Origin: an uncultured Lachnospiraceae bacterium
GTDB lineage: Bacteria > Bacillota > Clostridia > Lachnospirales > Lachnospiraceae
Length of the DNA stretch: 64,000 nucleotides
Direction of reading: 5' to 3'
NCBI GenBank assembly: GCA_910584915.1
Contig: CAJUDM010000008.1
Coordinates: forward strand, 1-64,000
A program made the translations under genes and the position numbers. This document shows positions 41,020 to 49,873 of the stretch, piece after piece (the first letter of the stretch is position 1; each line of letters opens with the position of its first letter). Under the pieces are notes generated by a model that made no database searches, was not told the origin of the DNA, and was given only the letters and a program-made list of their open reading frames with translations.

Positions 41020-42516
41020 TTGGAGAACAACACGATAGTGGAGCTGAAAAACATCCGCAAAGAATTTCCGGGTGTTGTGGCGCTTGACAATGTGAATATG
41101 CGGATCAGAGCCGGTGCCGTCCATGCGCTGGTGGGGGAGAACGGCGCGGGAAAGTCGACGTTGATGAAGATCCTGTCAGGAACCTACGCAAACTATGAGG
41201 GGAAGGTTCTGGTGGACGGCAGGGAAGTACATATGAAGTCCGAGAAGGACGCGTTCCGCAACGGCATATCCATTGTGGCACAGGAGTTGAACTGTGTTCC
41301 GGAACTGACGGTGGCGGAGAATCTGTTTCTGGGCAGGGAGCCCGTTATGAACGGGGTATTTCTGGATAAGAAGCAGCGCCGTAAAAGGACGGAGGAGCTG
41401 CTCCTGATGCTGGGGCTTGACTATAAGGCGACAGACAAGGTGGAAAGCCTGAGCGTGGCAAAGCGGCAGATGTTGGAGATACTGAAGGCAATTTCCAGAA
41501 ACAGCAGAGTGATCATCATGGATGAACCTACATCGGCGCTGACGAGCGCAGAGACGGTTGTCTTTTTCCGGAAAGTAAAGGAACTGAAAGAACAGGGGAT
41601 TGCTTTTGTGTTCATCTCTCATCGTCTGGAGGAGGTCTTTGAGCTCTGCGATGAGTACACGGTGCTCAGGGACGGCAAGTGGATCGACTCAGGGCTCCTC
41701 GCGGATGTGGATCAGGAGAAGCTGATCTCTCTGATGGTCGGAAGGGATATACAGGATATTTATCCGCCTATCGGCGGCCATACGGATGAAGTGACACTTG
41801 AGGTGAGAGGGCTTGGTGACGGAAATGTTTTCCGGGATGTGTCCTTCACGATCAGGAAGGGGGAGATCCTGGGTTTTGCGGGCATGATGGGAGCCGGGAG
41901 GAGTGAGATCGCCCGGGGAGTTTTCGGCATGGACAGGGTGAAGGAAGGCGAGATACTGATAGACGGTGTGAAGCAGTCCTTTCAGTCCGCGAAGGATGCG
42001 ATCAGGAGCGGCGTGGCGATGGTTACGGAGGACAGAGGAACCTACGGGCTTGTGGGAGTCCGCTCCATCAGGGAGAATGTGAAGCTGCCCAATTCCGATC
42101 TGTTCACGGAGAAAGGGTTCTGGAGGAACAGGGAGGCGGCAGCGGCCGTTGAGAAGATCTGCGGGAAGCTGTCGGTGAAAGCGCCGGATATGGATACCCT
42201 TGTGGAAACTTTAAGCGGCGGCAACCAACAGAAGGTGGTACTGGCGAAGTGGCTGATACGGAATGTGAAGGTGCTTATACTGGACGAGCCCACGCGCGGC
42301 ATTGATATCGGCGCAAAGCAGGAGATCTATAACCTGATCACAGAGCTGGCTAAAAACGGGATGGCGATCCTTTTGATCTCCTCGGATATGCCGGAGGTTC
42401 TTTCCATGAGCCACAGGATCGCGGTCATCTCTCAGGGAAGGATAAACGGTATCCTGGACAGGGAAGAGGCAACCCAGGAAAAAATAATGAAGATCATAGT
42501 GGAGGCGGGTGAATAG
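41020..42516 (+). CDS. Sugar ABC transporter ATP-binding protein, second system
   Basis: 498 residues, two ABC cassettes. First: GENGAGKST, LSVAKRQMLEILKAI and IIMDEPTSAL. Second: degenerate GMMGAGRSE, LSGGNQQKVVLAKWL and DEPTRGIDIGAK. The start is TTG 41020, ~8-10 bases after GAGGGGAGAG; no ATG is placed as well. Similar to but clearly distinct from the ATPase at 37.2 kb, so it serves its own permease downstream. Controlled by the GTT-AAGCGTTTTAA operators. Confidence 0.94.
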   Translation: MENNTIVELKNIRKEFPGVVALDNVNMRIRAGAVHALVGENGAGKSTLMKILSGTYANYEGKVLVDGREVHMKSEKDAFRNGISIVAQELNCVPELTVAENLFLGREPVMNGVFLDKKQRRKRTEELLLMLGLDYKATDKVESLSVAKRQMLEILKAISRNSRVIIMDEPTSALTSAETVVFFRKVKELKEQGIAFVFISHRLEEVFELCDEYTVLRDGKWIDSGLLADVDQEKLISLMVGRDIQDIYPPIGGHTDEVTLEVRGLGDGNVFRDVSFTIRKGEILGFAGMMGAGRSEIARGVFGMDRVKEGEILIDGVKQSFQSAKDAIRSGVAMVTEDRGTYGLVGVRSIRENVKLPNSDLFTEKGFWRNREAAAAVEKICGKLSVKAPDMDTLVETLSGGNQQKVVLAKWLIRNVKVLILDEPTRGIDIGAKQEIYNLITELAKNGMAILLISSDMPEVLSMSHRIAVISQGRINGILDREEATQEKIMKIIVEAGE

Positions 42517-42520
42517 AGAG

Positions 42521-43474
42521 ATGAAAAAGAGCGACGGAAAGATAATGTTGGGAAAATTATACAGGAAATACGGTATAGTGATCATTTTTGCGGCCCTGTT
42601 TATAGCGTCAGCGATCATCAACCGGAATTTTCTGAAACCACAGAATCTGATCAATATACTGCTGCAGATATCGGTGGTAACGATCATAGCCTGCGGTGAG
42701 ACGATGCTGATCGTATCCGGCATGATCGATCTCTCGGCGGGGCTGGTGTGCACCACAGCGATGTGCCTCTCGGCGGGGGTGCTGGTCTCCACAGGGAATG
42801 TGTTCCTCGCCGGGCTGACCGGGCTTATGGTGGGGATCGCCAGCGGCTGGATCAACGGTTTTCTGATCACCAGGTTTAAACTGCAGCCCTTTATCGCGAC
42901 ACTGGCAATGACCAATGTGTTAAAGGGCATTGTGCAGCTCTATACAAACGGGCAGAGCATCGGAGGTGTTGATAAGATACGTTTTCTCGGACAGGGCAGA
43001 ATTCTGGGTATACCGGTGCCGGTGATCATTATGATCGTTATCGTGCTGCTGACGGCAGTGCTGATGAAGCAGACCAGTTTCGGGACATATATCTATGCCA
43101 TCGGCGGCAGCGAGAAGGCGGCGGTCGCTTCGGGCGTCAATGTGAACCGGATCAAAAGGATCATTTTTACGCTGAGCGGTGCGCTGACAGGGCTTGCGGG
43201 AGTGGTACTGATGGCAAGGCTGATGGCGGGAATGCCTTCGGTCGGCGAGGGCTATGAATTCGACGCGATAACGGCGGTCATCGTGGGCGGCACCAGTTTT
43301 CTGGGAGGTATCGGTACAGTGACAGGCACTCTGATCGGGTCGATCATTGTCGGACTGATCAACAATATCCTGAATCTGTTACATATCTCCACCCAGTATC
43401 AGCTGATCGTGAAGGGTGTGCTGATCGCAGGCGCCGTGATCATAGATATCCAGACAAAGGACAGCAAGGCCTGA
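42521..43474 (+). CDS. Sugar ABC transporter permease, second system (RbsC type)
   Basis: 317 residues with about ten membrane segments: CGETMLIVSGMIDLSAGLVC, MTNVLKGIVQLYTNGQSI, YAIGGSEKAAVASGVNV and ITAVIVGGTSFLGGIGT. Works with the ATPase gene that ends 4 bp before. ATG 42521 is used; GTG 42509 within the ATPase end lies nearer to GGAGG and is possible. A hairpin terminator lies between this gene and the binding-protein gene. Confidence 0.92.
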   Translation: MKKSDGKIMLGKLYRKYGIVIIFAALFIASAIINRNFLKPQNLINILLQISVVTIIACGETMLIVSGMIDLSAGLVCTTAMCLSAGVLVSTGNVFLAGLTGLMVGIASGWINGFLITRFKLQPFIATLAMTNVLKGIVQLYTNGQSIGGVDKIRFLGQGRILGIPVPVIIMIVIVLLTAVLMKQTSFGTYIYAIGGSEKAAVASGVNVNRIKRIIFTLSGALTGLAGVVLMARLMAGMPSVGEGYEFDAITAVIVGGTSFLGGIGTVTGTLIGSIIVGLINNILNLLHISTQYQLIVKGVLIAGAVIIDIQTKDSKA

Positions 43475-43573
43475 GGGATGTATGAAAGGGCAGCACGCCG
43501 CAGAACTTTGCGATATGGATCGAGGCCTGCGGGAATACAAATACACAGGCAGCCTGACTATCACAGGACAAAC

Positions 43574-43593
43574 AGGGATACGGATCCCTTTTT
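43574..43593 (+). terminator. Intra-operon terminator/attenuator before the second binding protein
   Basis: AGGGAT-ACGG-ATCCCT followed by TTTT: a 6-bp stem with a 4-base loop and a short T-run. It lies between permease and binding-protein genes, so it could tune their ratio or protect the binding-protein mRNA. Confidence 0.55.
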
Positions 43594-43636
43594 GATCATA
43601 AGAGCCGCATGAGCGGCAGAAGGAGGAAAGAAAAAG

Positions 43637-44665
43637 ATGAAAAGGAAAATGGCAACTTTAATGGCGGCGGCAGTCATGACCGCAATGTTGGCAGGATGCG
43701 GCAGCGAGGCGGCACCGGAACAGCCGGCTGAGGCAGCACCGGAGGAGACAGAAGCCGAAGCGGAAGAGGAGAGCGCTGAAGAGGCGCCGGCGGAGGAGAG
43801 TGCGGACGGATTCCTGGTAGGTTTTGCCAACAACAGTGATACTTACAACTATTGTGCAAAATTCCGTACTTACCTGAAAGAGGAAGTGGAGGCAAAGGGG
43901 ATCGAGATCATGGTGACAGACGCGGCGGGAGATACCAATGTACAGAACGGCCAGATCGATGATTTCATTGTGCAGAGCGCCAACGCAGTTTCCGCGATCA
44001 GCAACGACCTGGACGGTTCCGTTCCGGCTCTGGAGGCGGCAAAAACGGCAGGGATACCATATATCTCCTTCCTGACATCCGTGACCGGCGGAGACGACTA
44101 TGATGGTTATATCTATATCGGTTCTCCCAACTATGACGCAGGCAAGGCACAGGGGGAATATCTGTGTGAGGCGCTGCCAGAGAACGCTAAGATCCTGTAT
44201 TTTACAGGTGTGCCCAACGACCAGCAGTATATTGACAGAAAGCAGGGATTGACGGAAGCGCTGGCGGCACGCGATGATATTGAGATACTGGATGAATACA
44301 ATGTGGAAAATGCCAAGGACAAAGGCATGAGTACAGCGGAGGATTGCCTGCTGTCTTATGACAGCTTTGACGCGATCGTCTGCCAGAATGACGATGCGGC
44401 ATTGGGCGTTGTGGAGGCCCTGAAGGGGGCGGACAAACTTTCAGATGTTCTCGTGCTGGGGATCGACGGCAGCGATGACGCGCTCGCGTCCATCAAGAAC
44501 GGTGAGATGGCGATGACGGCATTCCAGGATGCAAGGGCGCAGGCACAGGCGGGTGCGGATGTGTTCGAGCAGCTGAAAAACGGCACATCGCCGGCGGACA
44601 TTGAGGATGTGTATGTACCGTTCAAGATCGTATCCGCAGACAATGTGGATGAGTACATGGAGTGA
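43637..44665 (+). CDS. Sugar ABC transporter substrate-binding lipoprotein, second system
   Basis: 342 residues. Signal peptide with lipobox MLAGC (Cys about 21), Ala/Glu/Pro-rich linker to ~58, then a type I binding fold: FLVGFANNSDTYNYCAKFR, NGQIDDFIVQSANAVSAIS, IPYISFLTSVTGGDDYDGY and VLVLGIDGSDDALASIKNG. Unlike the first binding protein it has an aromatic-rich first loop (DTYNYC). AGGAGGAAAG precedes the ATG. The ligand is probably another sugar of the same pathway. Confidence 0.94.
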   Translation: MKRKMATLMAAAVMTAMLAGCGSEAAPEQPAEAAPEETEAEAEEESAEEAPAEESADGFLVGFANNSDTYNYCAKFRTYLKEEVEAKGIEIMVTDAAGDTNVQNGQIDDFIVQSANAVSAISNDLDGSVPALEAAKTAGIPYISFLTSVTGGDDYDGYIYIGSPNYDAGKAQGEYLCEALPENAKILYFTGVPNDQQYIDRKQGLTEALAARDDIEILDEYNVENAKDKGMSTAEDCLLSYDSFDAIVCQNDDAALGVVEALKGADKLSDVLVLGIDGSDDALASIKNGEMAMTAFQDARAQAQAGADVFEQLKNGTSPADIEDVYVPFKIVSADNVDEYME

Positions 44666-44699
44666 TCCAGAGTATAAAAGCAGAAAGCAGGTAGTATAA

Positions 44700-47105
44700 A
44701 TGCAAAAATATAAGAATCCTGATTTGCCGGTAGAGGAAAGGCTGGAGGATCTGCTGGGACGGATGAGTTTTGAGCAGAAGATCGATCAGATCACCTGCCT
44801 GGTGACGATCACGGATGGAATACCGGATTTTAAAGATTATATACCGAATGGAATCGGGAATGTGGGGGCCTTTACCGTCTCCGACAATGTGGAGAGTATT
44901 GCTGAGTATACCTATCGTCTGCAGAAATATCTGGTGGAAGAGACACCTTTGGGTATTCCGGCGCTGGTTCATTGTGAGGCCAGCGCCGGGGCACAGTTCA
45001 CTGAGGCGGATGTATTTCCGAGCGCCATTGCCCAGGCTTCCACTTTTGACACGGAGATCGTGGGGGAGATGGCGGACATCATCAGGCGGCAGATGCTGTA
45101 TGTGGGATTCCGTCAGGCGCTGTCTCCGGTGGCGGATATCACCAGAGATCCCAGGTGGGGCAGGATCACCGAGACTTACGGTGAGGACGGGACACTGGCG
45201 TCAGCCATGACGTCGGCATTTGTAAAAGCCCTGCAGCCGGAGGATATGAGAGAGGGCATTATAGCTACGGCGAAGCATTATGCCGGGCACGGTGTGACCG
45301 AGGGCGGACTGAACATGGGGCGGAATCCTGTCTCTGAGAGAGAGCTGCGGGAAGTTCACTGTAAACCGTTCCAGTGCTGTATCACGGAAGGGGCTCTGGG
45401 GAGCGTCATGTGTTCTTACTGTTCTATCGACGGGGAACCGGTGGCGGGCTCAAAGAGGCTGTTGACGGATATTCTGCGGGATGAGATGGATTTCGGAGGC
45501 TTTGTTGTATCGGATTATATCGCTGTGGACAGGCTGGTGGATCCGTTCTGTGTGGCGGAGAGTTATGAGGAGGCGGGAGTGCGGGCTCTCAGCGCAGGGC
45601 TGGATGTGGAGTACCCGAGGCCGAAGGGATTTACCTATCGGATGAAGCAGGCGGTGGAGGACGGGAGGCTCACTATGGAAGTGGTCGACCGGGCGGTAAA
45701 GAGAGTGCTGCGCGCGAAATTCGAACTGGGACTGTTTGAAAATCCGTACCCGGACTGCAAGAAACTGAAGGAACAGCTGCACAGAAGCGGGACAGATGAA
45801 CTGAATGAAAAAATAGCGGCGGAAAGCCTGATACTGTTAAAGAATGAGGGTGGGATCCTGCCGCTCTCGAAGGAGATTAAGAGGATCGCGGTGATCGGGC
45901 CGCATGCGGACAATGTCAGAAGCCTTTTCGGGACATTTTCCTATCCGGCGGCGCTTGATATGACGATGGCGAGGGAGGAGGACGGACAGGTATTCGAGGA
46001 GCCGGGGCTGATCATATACGATATCGAGCAGAGTTATGTGGGACAGGTCAGAGAGGTGTCTCCGAGAGTGAATAAGAGGATCAGGCAGGAGTTTCCGAAG
46101 ATACGCAGCCTGTATGAGGCTGTGAAGGAATATCTGCCGGAGGCTGAGGTGGTATATGCGAAGGGCATCAACTGTGCGGGAAGCGATATCGGAGGAATGG
46201 AGGAAGCACTGAACGCCGCGGCGCAGGCTGATGTGGTACTGCTCACACTGGGAGGCAAGAACGGATGGGGCGTCACCTCCACAGTGGGAGAAGGCGTGGA
46301 CTCCACAGATATCGGCCTGCCGGGAAGGCAGGAGGAGTTCGCGAGAAAGGTTTACGGGCTTCACAGGAAAACAGTGGTGCTCCATTTTGATGGACGCCCC
46401 CTCTCGAGCGAATACGTGGCAAGCCATTTTGACGCGATACTGGAAGTGTGGCAGCCTGGACAGATGGGCGGACAGGCGCTCTGTAAGACGCTGTTTGGGG
46501 AGTATAACCCGGCGGGAAGGCTGCCTGTCACCGCCGCCAGGAATGCGGGACAGATCCCTGTCTATTACGGGCTGCCCAGAGGAAGCGGCTATGTGTCGGC
46601 GGGACATACGGGAATGATCCGCAATAAAAACGGCTATATCAACGATACGGCGCACCCGCTGTACTATTTCGGGCACGGGCTTTCCTACACGGAATTTGAG
46701 TATGATGATATCAGTATAGACAAAAAAGAGGCGGGAGCCGATGAGGAGGTACATATCGGTGTCAATGTGACAAATACAGGCGGCAGGGCGGGAGATGAAG
46801 TAGTACAGCTTTATTTCAGCGATGAGACGGCATCCATGGTGAGGCCCTCGATGGAACTGGCAGGTTTTAAACGGGTATCCCTGCAGCCGGGAGAAAAAAA
46901 GCGCGTTACATTTACCATGAAACTGTCCCAGGCCGCTTTTTTGAACGGAAAGATGGAATGGGCAGTGGAGAAAGGGAAGATCCGTTTTCTGATCGGTGCC
47001 TCCAGCAGGGATATCCGCGGCGAGGTTTCTGTCATTGTGAAAGAGGATGCAGTGGTCGATGGAAAGACCAGAGGATTTTACGCGGCAGCAGTATGTGACA
47101 AATGA
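44700..47105 (+). CDS. Glycoside hydrolase family 3 (beta-glucosidase/xylosidase type)
   Basis: 801 residues, no signal peptide, so it acts on imported oligosaccharides. The GH3 barrel shows ALVHCEASAGAQF, SPVADITRDPRWGRITETYG, AKHYAGHGVTEGG and GGFVVSDYIAVDRL, where the Asp of SDY is the nucleophile. The second domain starts near AAESLILLKNEGGILPLS. A C-terminal fibronectin-III-like domain (VTNTGGRAGDEVVQLYFSD) is present. Substrate specificity within beta-glucosides/xylosides is open. It follows the binding protein by 34 bp and is part of the second operon. Confidence 0.95.
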   Translation: MQKYKNPDLPVEERLEDLLGRMSFEQKIDQITCLVTITDGIPDFKDYIPNGIGNVGAFTVSDNVESIAEYTYRLQKYLVEETPLGIPALVHCEASAGAQFTEADVFPSAIAQASTFDTEIVGEMADIIRRQMLYVGFRQALSPVADITRDPRWGRITETYGEDGTLASAMTSAFVKALQPEDMREGIIATAKHYAGHGVTEGGLNMGRNPVSERELREVHCKPFQCCITEGALGSVMCSYCSIDGEPVAGSKRLLTDILRDEMDFGGFVVSDYIAVDRLVDPFCVAESYEEAGVRALSAGLDVEYPRPKGFTYRMKQAVEDGRLTMEVVDRAVKRVLRAKFELGLFENPYPDCKKLKEQLHRSGTDELNEKIAAESLILLKNEGGILPLSKEIKRIAVIGPHADNVRSLFGTFSYPAALDMTMAREEDGQVFEEPGLIIYDIEQSYVGQVREVSPRVNKRIRQEFPKIRSLYEAVKEYLPEAEVVYAKGINCAGSDIGGMEEALNAAAQADVVLLTLGGKNGWGVTSTVGEGVDSTDIGLPGRQEEFARKVYGLHRKTVVLHFDGRPLSSEYVASHFDAILEVWQPGQMGGQALCKTLFGEYNPAGRLPVTAARNAGQIPVYYGLPRGSGYVSAGHTGMIRNKNGYINDTAHPLYYFGHGLSYTEFEYDDISIDKKEAGADEEVHIGVNVTNTGGRAGDEVVQLYFSDETASMVRPSMELAGFKRVSLQPGEKKRVTFTMKLSQAAFLNGKMEWAVEKGKIRFLIGASSRDIRGEVSVIVKEDAVVDGKTRGFYAAAVCDK

Positions 47106-47265
47106 CGGGATCTGTGGTAAGATATACAGACAGGCAGCGGCAGTGCGGAGAAAACGGAGCTGTGAACGGGTCTGCACTGCGGGCAAAGAGATGAGTTGTG
47201 CCGGTCGGAAAGATGCAGCCGCGTGCCTGCACAACAAAAAATGTCACATAAGAGAAGGACAGAAA

Positions 47266-48297
47266 ATGAGGACTACCATCAAGGACATAGCAAGGGAGTG
47301 CGGCGTGTCGATTTCCGCCGTTTCCCTTGCTTTGTCAGATAAACCGAACCGAATATCCGACGGGACAAGAAAAAAAGTGATGGAGGCGGCTGCCAGACTG
47401 AATTATCAGCCGAATCCGGCGGCGTTAAGCCTAGTGAACCGCAGGAGCAAGACGGTCGGGATCGTTCTGAGCGATATGCGAAATACGCATATTGCGTCGC
47501 TTTTTATGGCGATCAACAAGAAGATGGAGGGGAAAGGCTACTCCATGGCATGCCATATCCTGGATGACTGGGAGGAAAGGCCCGGCAGTGAGATCCTCAA
47601 TATGATCGCTTCGGAGAATGTGGCGGGGCTTGTGTGGGCAAAACCGCTTAGCGAGGACAACGGGGAGGAACTGAAGAATCTGAGGACGCGGATCGACAGG
47701 CTGGAGGTACCGGTGATCACGATGGATTCCTGGCATTTCAACTGTCCGGGGCTGGATGTCTGTTTCGACTATGAGAGCGGCGCTTATCTCGCCACAAAAC
47801 ATTTGCTGGAATACGGGCACAGGAGGATAGGAGCCCTGGCGGGAAGGCGGGATTACAGGGTGACTCATGAGAGGATAAAAGGATATAAGAGGGCGCTGGA
47901 GGAGTATGGTGCATCTTTTGAGGAGGCGTTAGTCTATTACGGAGATTATACGATGGAGAGCGGCTATGAGGCGATGTCCTATCTGATGGGGCAGAATGTG
48001 ACGGCGGTGTTTTCCTTCAATGATGAGATGGCTTTCGGGCTCTACCGCGCGGCGAGGATCTACGGCGTCCGCATCCCGGAGGACCTGTCCATCATCGGGT
48101 TTGACAATGTGCCTTTTGACGATGTGATGGAGATCCCTCTGAGTACCATCAGGGTACCGAGCGTTGAGATGGGGGAATTTATCGGGGAAAAGATGGTGGA
48201 ATATCTGGAAGACCCGAGCCTGAAGACGAGGGGACAGGTGGTCTACAAGCCGGATCTTTTGCTGCGCGCCAGCACAGCGAGGATGAGCAGGGGCTGA
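47266..48297 (+). CDS. LacI-family transcriptional regulator (second operon)
   Basis: 343 residues. DNA-binding part: RTTIKDIARECGVSISAVSL and NYQPNPAALSLVNRRSK; effector domain: VGIVLSDMRNTHIASLFMAI, AVFSFNDEMAFGLYRAARIYG and IIGFDNVPFDDVMEIPLSTI. ATG 47266 is used because GAGAAGGACAG precedes it; the frame is open upstream without good starts. As last gene of the operon it presumably represses the 40.9-kb promoter. Confidence 0.93.
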   Translation: MRTTIKDIARECGVSISAVSLALSDKPNRISDGTRKKVMEAAARLNYQPNPAALSLVNRRSKTVGIVLSDMRNTHIASLFMAINKKMEGKGYSMACHILDDWEERPGSEILNMIASENVAGLVWAKPLSEDNGEELKNLRTRIDRLEVPVITMDSWHFNCPGLDVCFDYESGAYLATKHLLEYGHRRIGALAGRRDYRVTHERIKGYKRALEEYGASFEEALVYYGDYTMESGYEAMSYLMGQNVTAVFSFNDEMAFGLYRAARIYGVRIPEDLSIIGFDNVPFDDVMEIPLSTIRVPSVEMGEFIGEKMVEYLEDPSLKTRGQVVYKPDLLLRASTARMSRG

Positions 48298-48358
48298 ACT
48301 GCGGCTGTTCAGGCTGCGGCGCGGGTATTGATCGGAGAGCAGTCCGGGCGGGAGGAAT

Positions 48359-49129
48359 TCAGGTGAGATAATTCACCGCAAGAATAGCGCTTCCCAGAAC
48401 AGCGAGCACAACGCCGGTCGCCCGGTTTAAAGTGATGGCGCTTGCCCTGTTTGCAAATCTGGCGGCGATCCTTGCCCAGAGCAGTGTGGATGCCACGCAG
48501 AATAAAAGACACCACGGATCCGGCATGCCGCCGATGGCAAAGTGGCTGGCGGCGCCGGTCAGGGCGGTGAAGGTCATGATAAATACGCTTGTCCCCACCG
48601 CCGTCTTTAATTCATACCCCAGAATACCTGTCAGAAGAAGCAGCATCATCATACCGCCGCCCGCGCCGATAAAACCGCATATAAATCCCACTATGATCCC
48701 GCTGATCAGGGACTGGACGATGCGTTTTTTGGCGCTGACCGAAGCCATGGATTCTTTGGTTGTCATCACAGGTTTTACGATAAATTTAATGCCGAGAAGT
48801 AAAGTCATAAACACAGAGAAGCCGCCCATCGTGGTATTGGGGACAAGGCTTGCCGCAAAACTTCCGACTAATGTGAACAGCAGGACGGCAGCCATCATGA
48901 CCACGCCGTTTTTGATGTCCAGATTTTTGTTTTTTCCGTAGGTGTAGGCGCTGACAGCGCTTGCCAGAACATCGCTCGCGAGTGCGATGCCGACGGCCTC
49001 ATATGCCGGAAGCCCTAAAAAGGTGATCAGCATGGGACTGATCACGGCTGCGGCGCTCATGCCCGCAAATCCTGTGCCGAGCCCGGCGCCCATTCCCGCT
49101 GTGAAACAGATAAACAGAGTATATATCAT
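48359..49129 (-). CDS. TauE/SafE-family anion exporter
   Basis: 256 residues with about eight membrane segments in two related halves: AGMGAGLGTGFAGMSAAAVI near the start and ISGIIVGFICGFIGAGGGMM in the second half. The family exports or imports sulfite, sulfonates and related anions. AGGAGACAAATT precedes the ATG. It is transcribed after the MarR gene, so its expression probably responds to that regulator. A set of hairpins lies between the two. Confidence 0.9.
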   Translation of the reverse strand: MIYTLFICFTAGMGAGLGTGFAGMSAAAVISPMLITFLGLPAYEAVGIALASDVLASAVSAYTYGKNKNLDIKNGVVMMAAVLLFTLVGSFAASLVPNTTMGGFSVFMTLLLGIKFIVKPVMTTKESMASVSAKKRIVQSLISGIIVGFICGFIGAGGGMMMLLLLTGILGYELKTAVGTSVFIMTFTALTGAASHFAIGGMPDPWCLLFCVASTLLWARIAARFANRASAITLNRATGVVLAVLGSAILAVNYLT

Positions 49130-49143
49130 AATTTGTCTCCTAA

Positions 49144-49215
49144 TGTCTCAGGCGAACGTGCTTGCACGTTCATTTGAGACATAAACTCAAGATTGAAAAT
49201 CCTATTTTCAATCTT
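49144..49215 (-). repeat. Hairpin cluster between marR-like and tauE-like genes
   Basis: TGTCTCA/TGAGACA (49144-49150, 49175-49181) encloses GAACGTGC-TT-GCACGTTC (49154-49171). A second hairpin is AAGATTGAAAAT-CCT-ATTTTCAATCTT (49189-49215). Further left to right GCCGGA/TCCGGC with palindrome GGACATGTCC follows around 49235. On the minus strand the first hairpin ends next to the tauE ribosome site. Confidence 0.75.
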
Positions 49216-49302
49216 GCCTCCATAAGTCAGCCGGACATGTCCATCCGGCCTTTTGTCTAATCTTTTTGATCGCTGTTTGCGTCTGGATCGAAAAATATCT
49301 TT

Positions 49303-49746
49303 TCAATCTTCACTTTCCCGCAGATAAGTGCTGATATTGTGCAGTATGCGGCTGTTGTACAGCTTCATATTGTTGAGTTCCTCGTTGGAGAAACCCTTCA
49401 GCATCACGGAGAGAAATTTTTCCTGCGCAAGGCGCCCGTCCCGGATAATGTCCGCCGCCTTATCGCACAGTTTCAGGTGTACGGTCTTTCGGTTGCCTCC
49501 TGTGTATTCCTTTCTGATATAACCGCACCGCTCCAAAAGCTTGACGGAGGATGACACCTGGGATTTGGAAAGATACCGGATTTCCGTGATATCTGTTGCG
49601 GTATCATAGAGAGGATTGTTGGCTAAAAAGAGCAGTATATCCAATTCCATTCGGGTGATCTGATGGGTTTCACAGGGTTTTTCCACACATTTTGCGTAGA
49701 GTGCCTTGATCGCATTCTGGTGTTCCCATGGGTTTGGCGGTATCAT
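49303..49746 (-). CDS. MarR-family transcriptional regulator
   Basis: 147 residues with a winged helix: RMELDILLFLANNPLYDTAT, ITEIRYLSKSQVSSSVKLLE and GYIRKEYTGGNRKTVHLKL (wing). N- and C-terminal helices form the dimer. It probably represses its own promoter, where a GTTCT-N4-AGAAC palindrome sits, and thus tauE. The ligand is unknown. Confidence 0.9.
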   Translation of the reverse strand: MIPPNPWEHQNAIKALYAKCVEKPCETHQITRMELDILLFLANNPLYDTATDITEIRYLSKSQVSSSVKLLERCGYIRKEYTGGNRKTVHLKLCDKAADIIRDGRLAQEKFLSVMLKGFSNEELNNMKLYNSRILHNISTYLRESED

Positions 49747-49763
49747 GGTGATGTCCTCTTTTT

Positions 49764-49806
49764 GTTCTTTTTAGAACTATTTTAAGACGAAATACAGATT
49801 TGTCAA
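49764..49806 (-). promoter_or_regulatory. marR-like promoter and operator
   Basis: On the minus strand TTGACA (49806-49801), 16-bp spacer, TAAAAT (49784-49779). Directly downstream is the palindrome GTTCTTTTTAGAAC (49764-49777), placed where a repressor would block the start site. Confidence 0.6.
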
Positions 49807-49873
49807 GTGAAAAGTACTGGATGTCATGACAGATGCCTGATACAATAGGAGACAGAGGAGGTGACAGGAATCT

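Noticed and set aside
45837..47237. 466-residue minus-strand frame opposite GH3
   Set aside because: No recognisable domain; lies wholly opposite a complete GH3 enzyme.
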